64,000 nucleotides of DNA. It comes from Mauremys mutica (Eukaryota; Chordata; Testudines; Geoemydidae). Numbering within the stretch: the stretch's first letter is position 1; the number at the start of each line of letters is the position of its first letter. The DNA lies in the NCBI RefSeq assembly GCF_020497125.1, contig NC_059075.1, positions 45,916,003-45,980,002 on the forward strand, read 5' to 3'. Positions 23,549 through 34,890 of the stretch are shown piece by piece. The notes under the pieces are model-generated. The model was not told the origin of the DNA. It saw only the letters and a program-made list of their open reading frames with translations, and ran no database searches. Both the position numbers and the translations under genes were made by a program.

Positions 23549-24674
23549 TATACTTCTGACTATACTTTCCTGAACATCTCTCTGCTGAATTAGCCATGGC
23601 GTAAATTAATCAAACATCCAGGAAATGAATACAGGGAGGACTAAACAATGTTAAAAATTTGATTGTGTTATACATGGAATTCAGCTATTCATTGAAATCC
23701 TCCAATTGTGATAACTCTCCTGATTGCAATTATTTTGTCTATGTAGTGAATATGTTTTAATCTTGTTCTGATACTGACTGTTGTAAATAATTTTCTCCCC
23801 ATACCTGTCCTTAAATAACTTTCAGCTGATCTTTCCAAACCTGGTGGCTGACAAGCAAGAGCAAAGCAAAGTTTTTACCCATTTGCACATGGTTACTCAA
23901 GTTAAATAGCTACTATGCACACTATTACCCAGTCTGCATAGGCAAGTTTGGGCTGCAGCTGTATGTGTTTTTAATCTTGGTGGTTGAAGTCTGCCATCAC
24001 CTTTTAAATTTGGTCTCTACTGACTTATCTAATACAGACTACTCAAAAATCATTATCCTGAAGAAATATTGTCATTTGTATACTAAAAGTATATAAACGT
24101 TGGTTATGTATTTGAGAGACATTCTTAGCCTCCCTGGACAGGGTAGTCTGGGGATTATGAATTTTATACACCTGAAGATCATTAAACTAGGAGTTCTTTT
24201 CTCCTCAGAAAAGCCTTAATAAGTAATCATGCAACAGCTCTTGGCACCTGTTCCAAAATCTCAATCTTATTTTGCATAACTGAAGATTGAATGCATAAAA
24301 TAGTGAGAAACAACTTGGTCACCTGCTTTGACATGTTGTTAATATAATCTCCTATTTATAATCACAATGATCCATATGCTTGCTTCCTGCCCAAAAATCA
24401 GATGGAGGGAAACAAATGATTGTGGAAAAGCAGCAATTTGTGTGCATTCTTCTCCTCCTCTCCTCCCTCTTCCCCCCCAAAATCCACAAGAGCAGCCAAG
24501 GTGTAACTGGCCATGGGGAGGGAGGGACCAGGAAATGGAACAGAGATTTGTAAAAATTAAGTCCAAAGCTTCCTGCAAGAGTGACCCTCTGATCCCTAGT
24601 CCCCAGCCATTTCAGCACTGCAGGACAAGCAAGTAGCCCTGCTGTTATTGTTTCATGGGTAGAACTGGGCAGAA

Positions 24675-24860
24675 AAATTGGTTTAGTGGAAAATGTTGAC
24701 TTTTCATTGAAAAACAGTGTAGTCAAGCAAAAAAAGAAAAATTCAGTAAAAACCTCAAATTTCCCCACAGAAAGCAGAAACCTTTCACAAAAAGTTTTGT
24801 TGAAAATCCAGTTTTCTGTTTAAAAACAATTTTAATGGAAAATTTTTGACCAGTCCTATT
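24675..24860. repeat. Fragment of the aaaatttt-rich repeat also seen at 53.1 and 58.8 kb
   Basis: Alternating gaaaat/attttc blocks (ggaaaatgttgacttttcat, gttgaaaatccagttttctg) resemble the flanking arms of the repeats at 53120-53700 and 58800-59470. The central ACTACA-motif part is absent. Diverged. Confidence 0.4.
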
Positions 24861-25894
24861 CCCAACCCTCAACTACACTATGACTCTCCTGAGGAGCAAA
24901 GTTATAGCATTAACTAACTGCAAGTTCTCTGCAGATGTAATTTTTTTTGCAAGGGGACTATGCGGTTTAGTGCAGCTCCTCCCCCAACCTCTTCCCCACA
25001 CACCTTTTCTATATGCACAGGGTCTTCATAGATAATACACAGAAGAGGAAAAGCGGCCTTGCCTTGGTAAAGGGGCAGCATACCATATAGCCACTTTCCC
25101 ACTCTACAAAGGCTCAGTGCCTGATTTGCTGCTGCATGCACTGCACAGCAGTGTAACTACACAATACAGTTCCTTTTTTTTTTCTTTTTTCTTTTTTTTA
25201 AAAGCAGTGTTGTCTCAGGCACAAGTTTAATAGAAAGGAAACTTTTCCATAAACCTGTTGGCCTAGCAGCTCCTATCTCTTCAAACTGTCCCTACCTGCT
25301 CCTAAGTACAAAAAAGCCCAGTGACTTGCTCTCATCCTCCCACTCTATTACAGTTACTCAAAAAAACCACCACCACCACAACAGAATAGAAACAAAATCA
25401 TGAGACTAAAGTGACCAATCGCTTCACACTTCCCAGGAAAACCCCAACAATTCACTTACAATACCCTGGCTGAAAACTGTTCACTTGAAACCTATAGCAA
25501 ATAAATTTTCATTAACAAATTCACAAATCAAAGGGAAGGAATTAATCTAATATACTGATTCACAAGAATAGTTCACATATTTCTGCTCACAATTACTCCA
25601 CCCTCCATTCCATTTTTGTCCACTTTTCCCACAAGCATCTCTGTGGCTTATTTTGTGTGTCTTGTCCTATGCTTAAGCCATCATCTCTACTCTTGACCAC
25701 TAAACCACCTGTCTCCTATTTCAACCCCTCCTTAAAGTTCACCTCTTCCACAAAGAGTCAAAAGTATTTTCTCTGTATCCTCATTTTATACATATTGAAT
25801 TACAAATAAAAACAGGAAAGCTTTGTGCACCTGCCTAAACGTGATTGTATTGCTACAACCCTCATCCTTCATCTTCCATGTGCATCATCCCCAG

Positions 25895-26620
25895 TGTGAT
25901 GAGCTGCTATACTCACCACTCAATGGTGCCACCTCCTGGGGGCTCTGGGGATTAACTCAGTGAGGCCAATGCCTCTTCCAGCAGTTATACCCAGTCAGTT
26001 TCTCCTCTACAGCCCTTCCCTCACTCCAGGAACCACAGCATCCTCTTCATGACTCAGCTCTCCAGCTAAGTCACTATCGTGGTTTCCCCTTCTGTGGGGA
26101 AAAGTCTCTTATCCCAAACAGGCTCAGGCAGTCTCCCTATACACTGCCATGCCGGTGCCACTTCCCCAGTGGCTGGTTGTGGAACCCAGTCCCACCCTCT
26201 ACTCTGAGTTCTGGTTGAGGGACCCTGTAGTCAGCAGTCAAGATCTGTTCCACCAGGTACCTTGCTGCATTTCCCAGAGCCCTTTCCTAACCTTCTGGCT
26301 CTCCCTTTCTTCTCTGGGTCTGCCAGTTTCACCACTCCCTCCTTCCCAGGAGCAACTTCGGCCTACACATCTCTGCAGCCTCCAAATACTCCTCCCTCTT
26401 TCTAGGGAGTGACTGCAGCCTTTCCCAGCTGCCCCTTCTGTTGCCACCTTTCTGGCTTATGTAGGCCCCGCCTGTTCCAGCACAGCTGAGCTTCTTCTAA
26501 TTAAGGCTTCTCTTGCAGTCTTAATCACTTCTAGCTTGTCACCTAATAGGCTAATTGGCCCCTCTGGCCTGTCTTAACCCTTTCAGGGCAAGTGTGAGGA
26601 AGACACCGCAGCACACTCAC
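25895..26620 (-). repeat. Probable solo LTR, minus strand
   Basis: On minus the segment would begin near 26620 with tgtgagtgtgctgcggtg and run through ccctgaaagggttaagac, a TATA-like ctacataagcc near 26460, and a purine-rich body to about 25895. This order (TG start, aagggttaa block, TATA, GGAGG-rich R/U5) fits an LTR. No TSD was found. The ORFs 26149-26447 lie within it and are not genes. Confidence 0.4.
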
Positions 26621-29279
26621 AAATAAAAAATGTCAATACTTTTGGGCAGGGACCATCTAGTTCTTTTTTTTTTCCCTATGAAGTATCTATCACTCCTTTG
26701 GGTGATTAATAAGTGACAGAAATTTTGTTGTGTAAGACAAGATTTCAGTGCTTAGGCATTAAAATATCCAACTAGTTTTTATGTCCTGTGCTTGGTTTTG
26801 TTTTATTAAGGTTTTGATGATTCTTTCAAAATATAACTGCAGGCCACATAAGTAAGAATATTTACATAATAAGTAGGAATACCATGTTAGTAGGGAAAGT
26901 GTTTTGCAAAGGAACACTTAGAAATCTCCTTCTGTTAGGATCTGTGCACTGCTGTACCCACTTACATCTGTCTGACTTGTGTGCTTGATTTATAGAATAC
27001 CAAATTCAACTGAATAATCAGGTGAACTTTGGCTTAAGTCTCATCTTGAGTCTTCTGAAAGCAGTAAACACTCAAACTAGTAGGGGCTGCACACAGTGCA
27101 GTTAAATACACTGTACTTCCCAACCTTGTAGAAAAGTGGAAGCAATAATGCTGTCAAGTAAGAGAAACATGATGTGATCTAAGGCTGCATACATACAAAC
27201 GTGACAGTCAGCCAACTGCTTACATGCAGATATCTAAAGAGAATAACCCTTAGTTTCATTAACATGGACCTCTACTGAGCAAGCTAAAGGGCATTTCCAT
27301 CTTCTCAGCCTGAAGTGGGCAGTAGCACACACAGGAAGAATTTGGTCCCTCATTCTCTGCAGTTTGTTTTTTATTGTTCTATTAAATATGACATTTCAAT
27401 TTTAAAAGAAATGTAGTGTTGGTTTAAGGTGGACTAATGGAGATGGAGACAGAACTCCTCTTTAACCACACCGTGAAGCCAAGCTTTTAATACCCAACTA
27501 TTAAACCTCAAGCCTGTTCTATTGGGGCTACTTTTGAAGATTAAGCTCCCAGCCCATTCAGTTCTTGGACTCTGCTGATATTGCAAAGAATTCCAGTTAG
27601 TGACAGCAATGACAATGGTTTTGGGGGCATTGACACCTGTCCAGTAGAAAGCACACTGACCTCAAAATACAGTGCATTCAGAATAATGAGCAGCTGTCAG
27701 ATGATGATGATTTTCAGATATTACTAATTTGGGCTTAATTTGAGCTAGTGACAGAGGGATGTAAAAATCTCTATTTCATTACAAGTTTGAGTCATCCCTC
27801 CAGTTAAGGCAGTACTCAGCTTAAATAAGTGCAAAGATCTGAACTACACAGGAGTTCAACCCAACAATCAGATGCCATTCTATGGCTACAAAAAGGCAGA
27901 GACAGTCTTCTGCAAGGTTCGGATGAAAGTGTATATCTTTCAGCTAAAATAAACCCACAGTAGAAATACCGAGGGGAACTCGCCCAGTGAAAGGAACTGA
28001 CATGTTCTTCACACATAAATTCACAATTTACATTCAAGCCCAAATTATCTACTGACATAACTCCATTGATGCAGCAGATAGTTTTGCCCACAGATTCTTA
28101 ACAGGACTGAAAGATACTTAAGTGCCAGAGGTGACAACTTCTAATAAGGTTGAAGGAGAGAAATGGTGCTGTCTGCAGTATAGTCTCATAAACTTGACAT
28201 CCAACTAATGGAGAGAGGTTTGATACAGCTTCTCAGAATACCATATATTTTGCCTTTCTGGACACAGGATAGTTGAAATGAAAATCAGTTAGCACAGAAA
28301 AAAATGAAAGGACAAACAGAGAAGGAACTAGAAACAGAATGAAGAGGATAAACATTGTTCATGCTAAGACATCATGCCTGCTTCTTCCATCCATCCTGGC
28401 AATAACTGAGACAAACCCTTTTTTCTGTTATAAAGAAAATCCCCATTATGCTTGTTTAAGAGAATTTCAGACTTTCACGTATTAAAAAATTCCACTTATT
28501 ATTCTTTGTTTTTCCAATGGTTCATGCTGCCATTAGCTTGAGCAACCATATGAATGGAAAAATGGATTGTATTTCTTCTTAACCTTCTACATCCAGTCAC
28601 AAATTGTGTTACTCTAAGGCCAAATCAAGTCTTTTGCACTATAATGAGAGTAATGATGAATAATGGTATTTGTGTGCAATAAATTAGGCCTTGCTCATAA
28701 ACATCCCTTTTACACAGATACTTGTTCTCTGGAATTCTACAATAAATTAGAACTAATTTGTGTGGAACTCAAAGTGAAATTAATTTAAACAAGAAGACTA
28801 ACTATGGCATTCACTAGGGATTATTGTGTAAGAGCCAGTTTAATGAAACATGCTTTGCTAAAGCAGAATTATGAACAAAGAATAGATTAATTTTAGCTGG
28901 CATCTCAGAATGTCCATAGCTGGGATTACATGGTAATGGTGAAAGACAAAGTGACTTCTTGACCTCACACTTGCAATATGACTAGATTTAGTAACTTATT
29001 CCTATATCTGCCTATTTTAGCTGTGCCCTTTATAGCTGTTTATATATTGTGAATCCCCTCAGCCTATGGATTGCTTCTGTTTGTTAAGCTATGCATTTTC
29101 TTTGAAAACTGTAGTCCCATCAAAATAAAATAAAATCAGTATTTCTGCATGTAAGATTTTAAGTAGTGAAGTTCTACTAACCTGCTTGTGCCTGCATATA
29201 GGAGTAAATTGGTATCTCACCATTGTACAATAGGATTTATGCTGAAGGGGAGATCTGGAGACCTCTAGTTTAGATTCTT
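26621..29279. other. AT-rich non-coding DNA
   Basis: No repeats or genes recognised. 28480-29050 is rich in TAAT/ATTA and free of obvious repeats, which could reflect conserved regulatory sequence but I cannot show it. Confidence 0.4.
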
Positions 29280-29512
29280 ATATGGCCCCCATCACCACAA
29301 TATCTGAGCACTTCACAATCTTCAACATATTTATCCTCGCAACCTCCCTGTGAGATTGTACTTCCCTATCATCCCCATTTTACAGATGAAGAACTGAGTC
29401 AGAGAGAGTCTAAGCAACTGGCCCAAGGTCACACAGGAAGTCTGTGGCAGAGCAGCGAATTGTACACCGGTCTCCCAAGTCCTAGGATACTTTCCTTAAC
29501 CACTAGATCTTC
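29280..29512 (+). repeat. MIR-like (CORE) SINE
   Basis: The segment contains ccccattttacagatgaaga, agcaactggcccaaggtcac and acaggaagtctgtggcagag in the order of the MIR/CORE-SINE 3' half. An ORF overlapping on minus (29429-29629) is coincidental. Confidence 0.7.
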
Positions 29513-30154
29513 CTTCTTTCTGCAGCCCTCCTGTAAGATTTGTAACACAATGTTTTGGGAAAGAGAATTTCTGATACCAGGCAAAATCCTGGCTCTATTG
29601 AAGTCAATGCCAAAACTCTCAATAACCATTATGTTGAAGCAGCAAATACAATTTATTAACAGTTATATGTAGCCACATACCAACAGTTGCAACAAAACAG
29701 GTATTGTCTACAGGACAACATTATTTCTTCAGTGTCTATAAGGACGAGTATATCTAAAACAATGAGTCAGTGACAGGGTGACCATACATCCCATTCTGGC
29801 CGGGACAGTGCTCTTTTTTTCCCAGACGTTATGACTTTTTTGGAAAAACTGGGCATTTGCCCCATTTGCTCTTGCCCGGGGAGGAGGGGGGCATGGAGGA
29901 ACGTTTGAGCAAGAGCAAACAGGACAAATGACCAGTTTTGCCAAAAAAGTCATAATGTCCATGACATTGGCTCAAGCAAGTGACAACGCCAGGTGGCTCA
30001 GGTCAGAATCTTCAACCCCACCATGTGGCTCAGGTTAGCCCCACCCCGCTCGCGGTGTCACCCTCGCACAGCGGGACTCGGGCTGTCAATGCCAGATTGG
30101 GAAAACAGCTCCACACAACAGAGCTTGGGTGGCCAGAGCTTTCTGGCATCACTG

Positions 30155-30335
30155 CTTCTTCTTCGAGTGATTGCTCCTATGCATTCCAGTCAGGATTGCG
30201 CGCCGCGCGTGCACGGCTCTTCGGAACTTTTTTACCCTAGCAACTCCGGCGGGCCGGCTGGCACCCCCTGGAGTGGCGCCGCTATGGCGCCTGTTATATA
30301 CCCCAGCCGGCCCGTCCGCTCCTCAGTTCCTTCTT
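30155..30335 (+). repeat. DIRS left inverted terminal repeat
   Basis: From cttcttcttcgagtgattgc to cctcagttccttctt it is the reverse complement of 36093-36302, with few mismatches. The right copy is about 30 bases longer at its outer end (complement begins aagagacggttactcacc). A TATA-like gttatatacccc at about 30293-30304 occurs in both repeats and could serve as a promoter. Confidence 0.93.
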
Positions 30336-30521
30336 ACCGCCCGTGACGGCCAGTTGGAACTGTGGAGTGCTCTCTGTCCTCCACCACCCTAGCTCTCGCT
30401 ACTGTTCTCTGTATATAGTTCGTTTCGTACGTAGTGTAGATAGTTTTTGATAGTTAGTTAGTTAGGTTTAGGATAAGGTTAAGGGGGGTATCCCCTCCCT
30501 TTCCTCCCCCGGTGCGGGCTC

Positions 30522-32966
30522 ATGCCCAAGGCACCGGGCTTTAAGCCCTGCGCATCTTGCCAGAGGCCTATGCCAATCGGGGACCCGCACGACGCCTGCC
30601 TCCGTTGCCTGGGAGAAGGTCACCAACCAGATAAGTGTTCTATCTGTTCCGCCTTTAAGCCGCGAACTCGTAAGGAGCGGGACATTAGATTGAAACAGCT
30701 CCTAATGGAGGCGTCGCTCCAGCCCCCGGCACCGTCCGCGCCGGCACCGAGAACTTCATCAGTGCAGAGCGCACCGGCGGCCCCGAGCCGCTCCGGCACC
30801 GCGGCTACGCAGCCTCAGCCAGCGGCTCCGAAGACCCAGCACCGCTCGCTCTTGCCTTCTAAGAAGCACAAGCTGGCGAAGGCGATTGCTAAGTCCCGTG
30901 CTGAGGACTCAGCGAAGACGATTGCGCCACCTGCGGCCCCCGCGGTGGCCGTGCACAAGACGTGCACCGGGCCGTTGACTCCGGCGCCGCAAGGGCCGTC
31001 GAGTCCGGCACCGCCACGCTCCCCGGCACCGACCGTGGTCGAGCCCCGGCTGCCATCTACGCTGGAGACATTTTCCTCGGCGCGCGAGCTTATACAGCTC
31101 ATAGAGGCACCGAGCCTCCGGCCCCCGGCACCGCCGGTGCGGGCTGTCATGTCGGCAGGAAAGCCGGCCATGATGATCCGGCCGCCCACTCCGGACAGAC
31201 GGCACGGACGACGCTCCCGGTCCCAGTCACGTTCCCGGTCCCACCGCAGGTCACCGTCCCGTCACTCGCGATCTCGGCACCGCTCGCCATCGTGGTACCG
31301 GTCGCCGTCTCGACGTCGGTCGCAGTCCCGGTACCGTTCATCATCCCGGTACCGGTCGCACTCCCGGCGTCACACCAGGTCCCGATCGCCGTCGCATCAG
31401 CACCGACGGAGGTCTCCGTCCTGGCACCGTTCCCAGCACCGCGACTCGCGCAGCCGCTCCCGGCACCGCAGGTCTGGATCCCGGTCGAGCTCCCGGCACC
31501 GGTCGAGCTCCCGGCACCGCGGCAGACGTTGGTCTCGGTCACCATCCCGGTACCATGAAGACCGGCACCGATCCTCGGCACCGTCCGGGGCCGGACTGCC
31601 TCAGTCGACGGCACAATCCATCAGCGCCTCGGCACCACCATGGCCATCCCGCCCTGCGTCGGTCGCCTCCGCGGCGGACAGCAATGGACACCTACCGCCT
31701 ACCCCACACGGTCAACCTCAGGGGGCACAGCAGTGGGGATTCTGGGTGCCATGGGCCCAGTATGAGTCTCAGGGGGTGCCGTTGCCCCCAAGAGCCCCTG
31801 CCTCTGAGCGCAGGGTACCAGAGGCGACTGTTAGCCGACCGCCCCCTTCACCACCACGCGAGCCTGACCGCGAGAGGACCACGCAGCCCGACCCAGCCGA
31901 TGAACAGTCCGCAGGTCCTTCGACGGAGGTCATCGTCCAGGGCTTGTCCTCGTCGTCCTCACCGGATGAGGCGGTGGCCGGAGCTTCTACCAAGGAGCCT
32001 CCGCCAATAGACCTGAAGGCTCACCAAGACCTGCTTTGCCGCGTGGCGACGGCCATGTCTCTTCCCGTGGCGGAGGTTCAGGAGGACGAGGACCCTATCA
32101 CAAATGTCGTCGGAGCGGAGGCTCCAGTGCGAGTGGCGTTACCGTTCGTACGGACAATACAAAAGAACGCCACCACACTCTGGCAGACGCCGGCATCCAT
32201 CCCTCCTACGGCTCGTGGGGTCGAGCGCAAATATTCAGTCCCCCCCACGGGCTACGAGTATCTCTATACTCACCCAACCCCGGACTCGTTGGTCGTTCAG
32301 TCGGTCAACGACAGGGAGAGGCATGGTCAACCTGCCCCTGCGCCTAAGTCGAAGGACGCGCGGCGAATGGACCTGTTAGGCCGCAAGGTCTACTCGGCTG
32401 GCGGCCTGCAAATGCGCATCGCCAACCAGATGGTCCTCCTCACCAGGTACGTCTATGACATCATGGTATCCCTGGCGAAGTTTACAGAGCTCCTGCCAAC
32501 AGCCTCCCGCTAGGAGTTCTCGGCGATGTTGGACGAGGGGAAGAAATCGTCCAGGTCCTCCATCACGGCCGCCCTTGACGCCGCGGACTCGGGAGCTCGG
32601 ACCTTAGCCTCCGGCGTGACGATGCGGCGCATCTCCTGGCTGCAGTCCTCCACCCTGCCGCCGGAGGTGCAGTATACGTTACAGGACCTGCCTTTTGACA
32701 CCCAGGGTCTCTTCTCTGAGAAAACTGATACCCGGATTCAGACCCTGAAGGACGGTCGCATTGCCATCCGCACCCTCGGGATGCACACGCCGGCTCCACA
32801 GCGCAGGTCCTTCTGGCAGCAACCCCCCCGGTCCTTCCATCAACAACGCTACCGCCCGTACAATAGCAGGCGACCGGGCCCAAATTGCCGTCGTCCTTCC
32901 GGCAACAGGCGTAACCAGGGCCAGGCCTCTTCCAAGGCCCCTCAGGGGTCCAAGCAGGCCTTTTGA
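30522..32966 (+). pseudogene. DIRS gag-like ORF1 with one in-frame amber codon
   Basis: One frame runs from the ATG at 30522 to the TGA at 32964-32966 (814 codons plus stop), interrupted only by TAG at 32511-32513 just before EFSAMLDEGKK. Residues 10-42 hold a Cys/His cluster (C10, C13, C26, C29, H34, C39, C42), likely zinc-binding. Residues about 226-350 are an Arg/Ser-rich run like SR splicing proteins. After a Pro/Ser-rich linker, residues about 540-800 form the conserved domain (LWQTPASIPPTARGVERKYS, RRMDLLGRKVYSAGGLQMRI, AALDAADSGARTLASG, LPPEVQYTLQDLPF). This domain type is the one co-opted into mammalian LAP2-alpha (TMPO), as published for DIRS-like elements. Role: probable nucleic-acid-binding structural protein. 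A readthrough, or other intact copies supplying the protein, would be needed for activity. Confidence 0.9.
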
Positions 32967-34890
32967 TGGGACGCACAAGGACGGCCCATCACTCTCCCTA
33001 CCGGATCCTACCCTTCTCTTCCACAACCGCCTCTCCTATTTCTTTTCGGCGTGGTCCCAAATAACAACGGACAACTGGGTGCTTCAAACAGTCCAGTCGG
33101 GATACCGCCTTCAATTTGTTTCGCCCCCACCTTCCCACCCACCCTCCCTGTCCCTCTTCAGGGACCCCTCTCACGAGCAAGTCCTCTTACAAGAGGTCCA
33201 GACTCTGTTGAGCGTGGGTGCCATAGAAGCAGTGCCTCAAGACAGGCGGGGCAGGGGATTCTATTCCCGATATTTTCTCATCCCCAAAGCAAAAGGAGGG
33301 CTACGTCCTATCCTGGACCTTCGAGAGCTGAACAAATACCTGCTCAAGCCCAAGTTTCACATGGTCACCCTGGGGACCATCATTCCCTCTCTGGATCCGG
33401 GAGACTGGTTTGCCGCCCTCGACATGAAGGACGCCTACTTCCATGTCGTAATCTATCCTCCTCATCGACGTTACCTCCGTTTTGTGGTCAACAACGCCCA
33501 CTACCAGTTCGCCGTGTTACCATTCGGGCTCTCCACCGCACCGAGGGTGTTTACCAAATGCATGGCAGTGGTTGCCGCAGCCCTCCGCCGTCGTCAGATA
33601 CATGTCTACCCGTATCTCGACGACTGGCTGGTTCGCGGACAGTCTCGACGGCTGGTAATGGGCCAGTTGATAGAAATCCTGTCCCTCTTCCGGCGACTCG
33701 GTCTTCTCATCAACGCCGAGAAGTCCACCTTGATTCCGTCGCAGCGGGTGGAGTTCATTGGAGCGGTCCTCGACTCCTCGTTGGCCCGCGCCTGCCTGCC
33801 GCGTTCTCGACACCAGACAATGGTCTCCATCATCCGGGACCTCGTCACCTTCCCGACCACGACGGTGCGATCCTGCCTCCGCCTCCTGGGCCACATGGCA
33901 TCCTGTACGTATGTCACCACGTACGCGTGGCTCCACCTGCGCACATTCCAGGCCTGGCTGGCGACAGTGTATCGGCCGCATCGAGATCCTATCGATATGG
34001 TGGTCACAGTCTCCAGGCCAACCCTCGACTCCCTCAACTGGTGGCTAGACCCGGAGGTCGTCTGTGCGGGAGTCCCGTTCCACCCTCCTCGCCCGTCCGC
34101 CACTCTGACCACGGATGCCTCAGCGCTCAGTTGGGGAGCTCACCTGGGCGACCTTCACACCCAGGGCCTGTGGTCGCCCCAGGAGCTCGCTCTGCACATC
34201 AATGTCCGCGAGCTGCGAGCGATCCGTTTGGCCTGTCACACCTTCCACACCCACCTGCAAGGCCGCTGTGTGACAGTGTTCACGGACAATACAACAGCAA
34301 TGTTCTACGTGAACAAGCAGGGCGGAGCCCGCTCCTCCCTCCTCTGCAAGGAAGCGATGCTCCTGTGGGACTTCTGCGTGACCCACTCCATTCACCTGGA
34401 AGCGTCCTTTCTTCCAGGAGTGCAGAACACGCTGGCCGACCATCTCAGCAGGTCGTTCCTCTCCCACGAGTGGTCTCTCCGTCCCGACGTCGTGCACACA
34501 ATCTTCTGCAGGTGGGGGTTTCCCCGGATAGACCTATTCGCCTCCAAGGCGAACAGAAAGTGCCACCTGTTCTGCTCGTTCCGGGGTCACTCGCCGGGGT
34601 CCCTGCCGGATGCCTTCCTATATTCCTGGAAGACTCACCTCCTCTACGCCTTCCCTCCGTTCCCGCTCCTGCACAGAGTGCTACAGAAGCTTCGGAGGGA
34701 CAGAGCCACCGTCATACTCGTGGCTCCGGCCTGGCTGAGGCAACATTGGTACACCCTGCTGCTCGAGCTCTCCGTTCGGGACCCTCTCCCCCTTCCGTTA
34801 TGGCCGGACCTCATCACCCAGGACTTTGGCAGACTCCGCCATCCGAACCTGCAGTCCCTCCATCTTACAGCCTGGTACCTGCGTGGTTGA
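32761..34890 (+). CDS. DIRS ORF2: reverse transcriptase, RNase H and methyltransferase-like domain
   Basis: This 709-codon ORF is open to TGA at 34888-34890. It overlaps the gag end by 206 bases in the +1 frame. The only early Met lies at 32761 inside gag, so translation needs internal initiation or frameshifting. RT: KGGLRPILDLRELNKYL, LDMKDAYFHV (first Asp), VLPFGLSTAPRVF, and YLDD at 33613-33624 (residue 285 on). RNase H: TTDASALSWGAH (Asp about 452), NVRELRAIRLA, VFTDNTTAMFYVNKQGG and ADHLSR. The C-terminal DLFASKANRKC ... YAFPPFPLLHRVLQKL ... VAPAWLRQHW block corresponds to the region described as Dam-like methyltransferase in DIRS elements. All catalytic motifs look intact. It would copy the element RNA into DNA. 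Confidence 0.93.
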   Translation: MPSAPSGCTRRLHSAGPSGSNPPGPSINNATARTIAGDRAQIAVVLPATGVTRARPLPRPLRGPSRPFDGTHKDGPSLSLPDPTLLFHNRLSYFFSAWSQITTDNWVLQTVQSGYRLQFVSPPPSHPPSLSLFRDPSHEQVLLQEVQTLLSVGAIEAVPQDRRGRGFYSRYFLIPKAKGGLRPILDLRELNKYLLKPKFHMVTLGTIIPSLDPGDWFAALDMKDAYFHVVIYPPHRRYLRFVVNNAHYQFAVLPFGLSTAPRVFTKCMAVVAAALRRRQIHVYPYLDDWLVRGQSRRLVMGQLIEILSLFRRLGLLINAEKSTLIPSQRVEFIGAVLDSSLARACLPRSRHQTMVSIIRDLVTFPTTTVRSCLRLLGHMASCTYVTTYAWLHLRTFQAWLATVYRPHRDPIDMVVTVSRPTLDSLNWWLDPEVVCAGVPFHPPRPSATLTTDASALSWGAHLGDLHTQGLWSPQELALHINVRELRAIRLACHTFHTHLQGRCVTVFTDNTTAMFYVNKQGGARSSLLCKEAMLLWDFCVTHSIHLEASFLPGVQNTLADHLSRSFLSHEWSLRPDVVHTIFCRWGFPRIDLFASKANRKCHLFCSFRGHSPGSLPDAFLYSWKTHLLYAFPPFPLLHRVLQKLRRDRATVILVAPAWLRQHWYTLLLELSVRDPLPLPLWPDLITQDFGRLRHPNLQSLHLTAWYLRG

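Noticed and set aside
30962..31614. Long ORFs in other frames and on minus within gag (198, 155 codons)
   Set aside because: They lie in the Arg/Ser-coding repeat region; GC-rich periodic codons keep all frames open. No domain seen.
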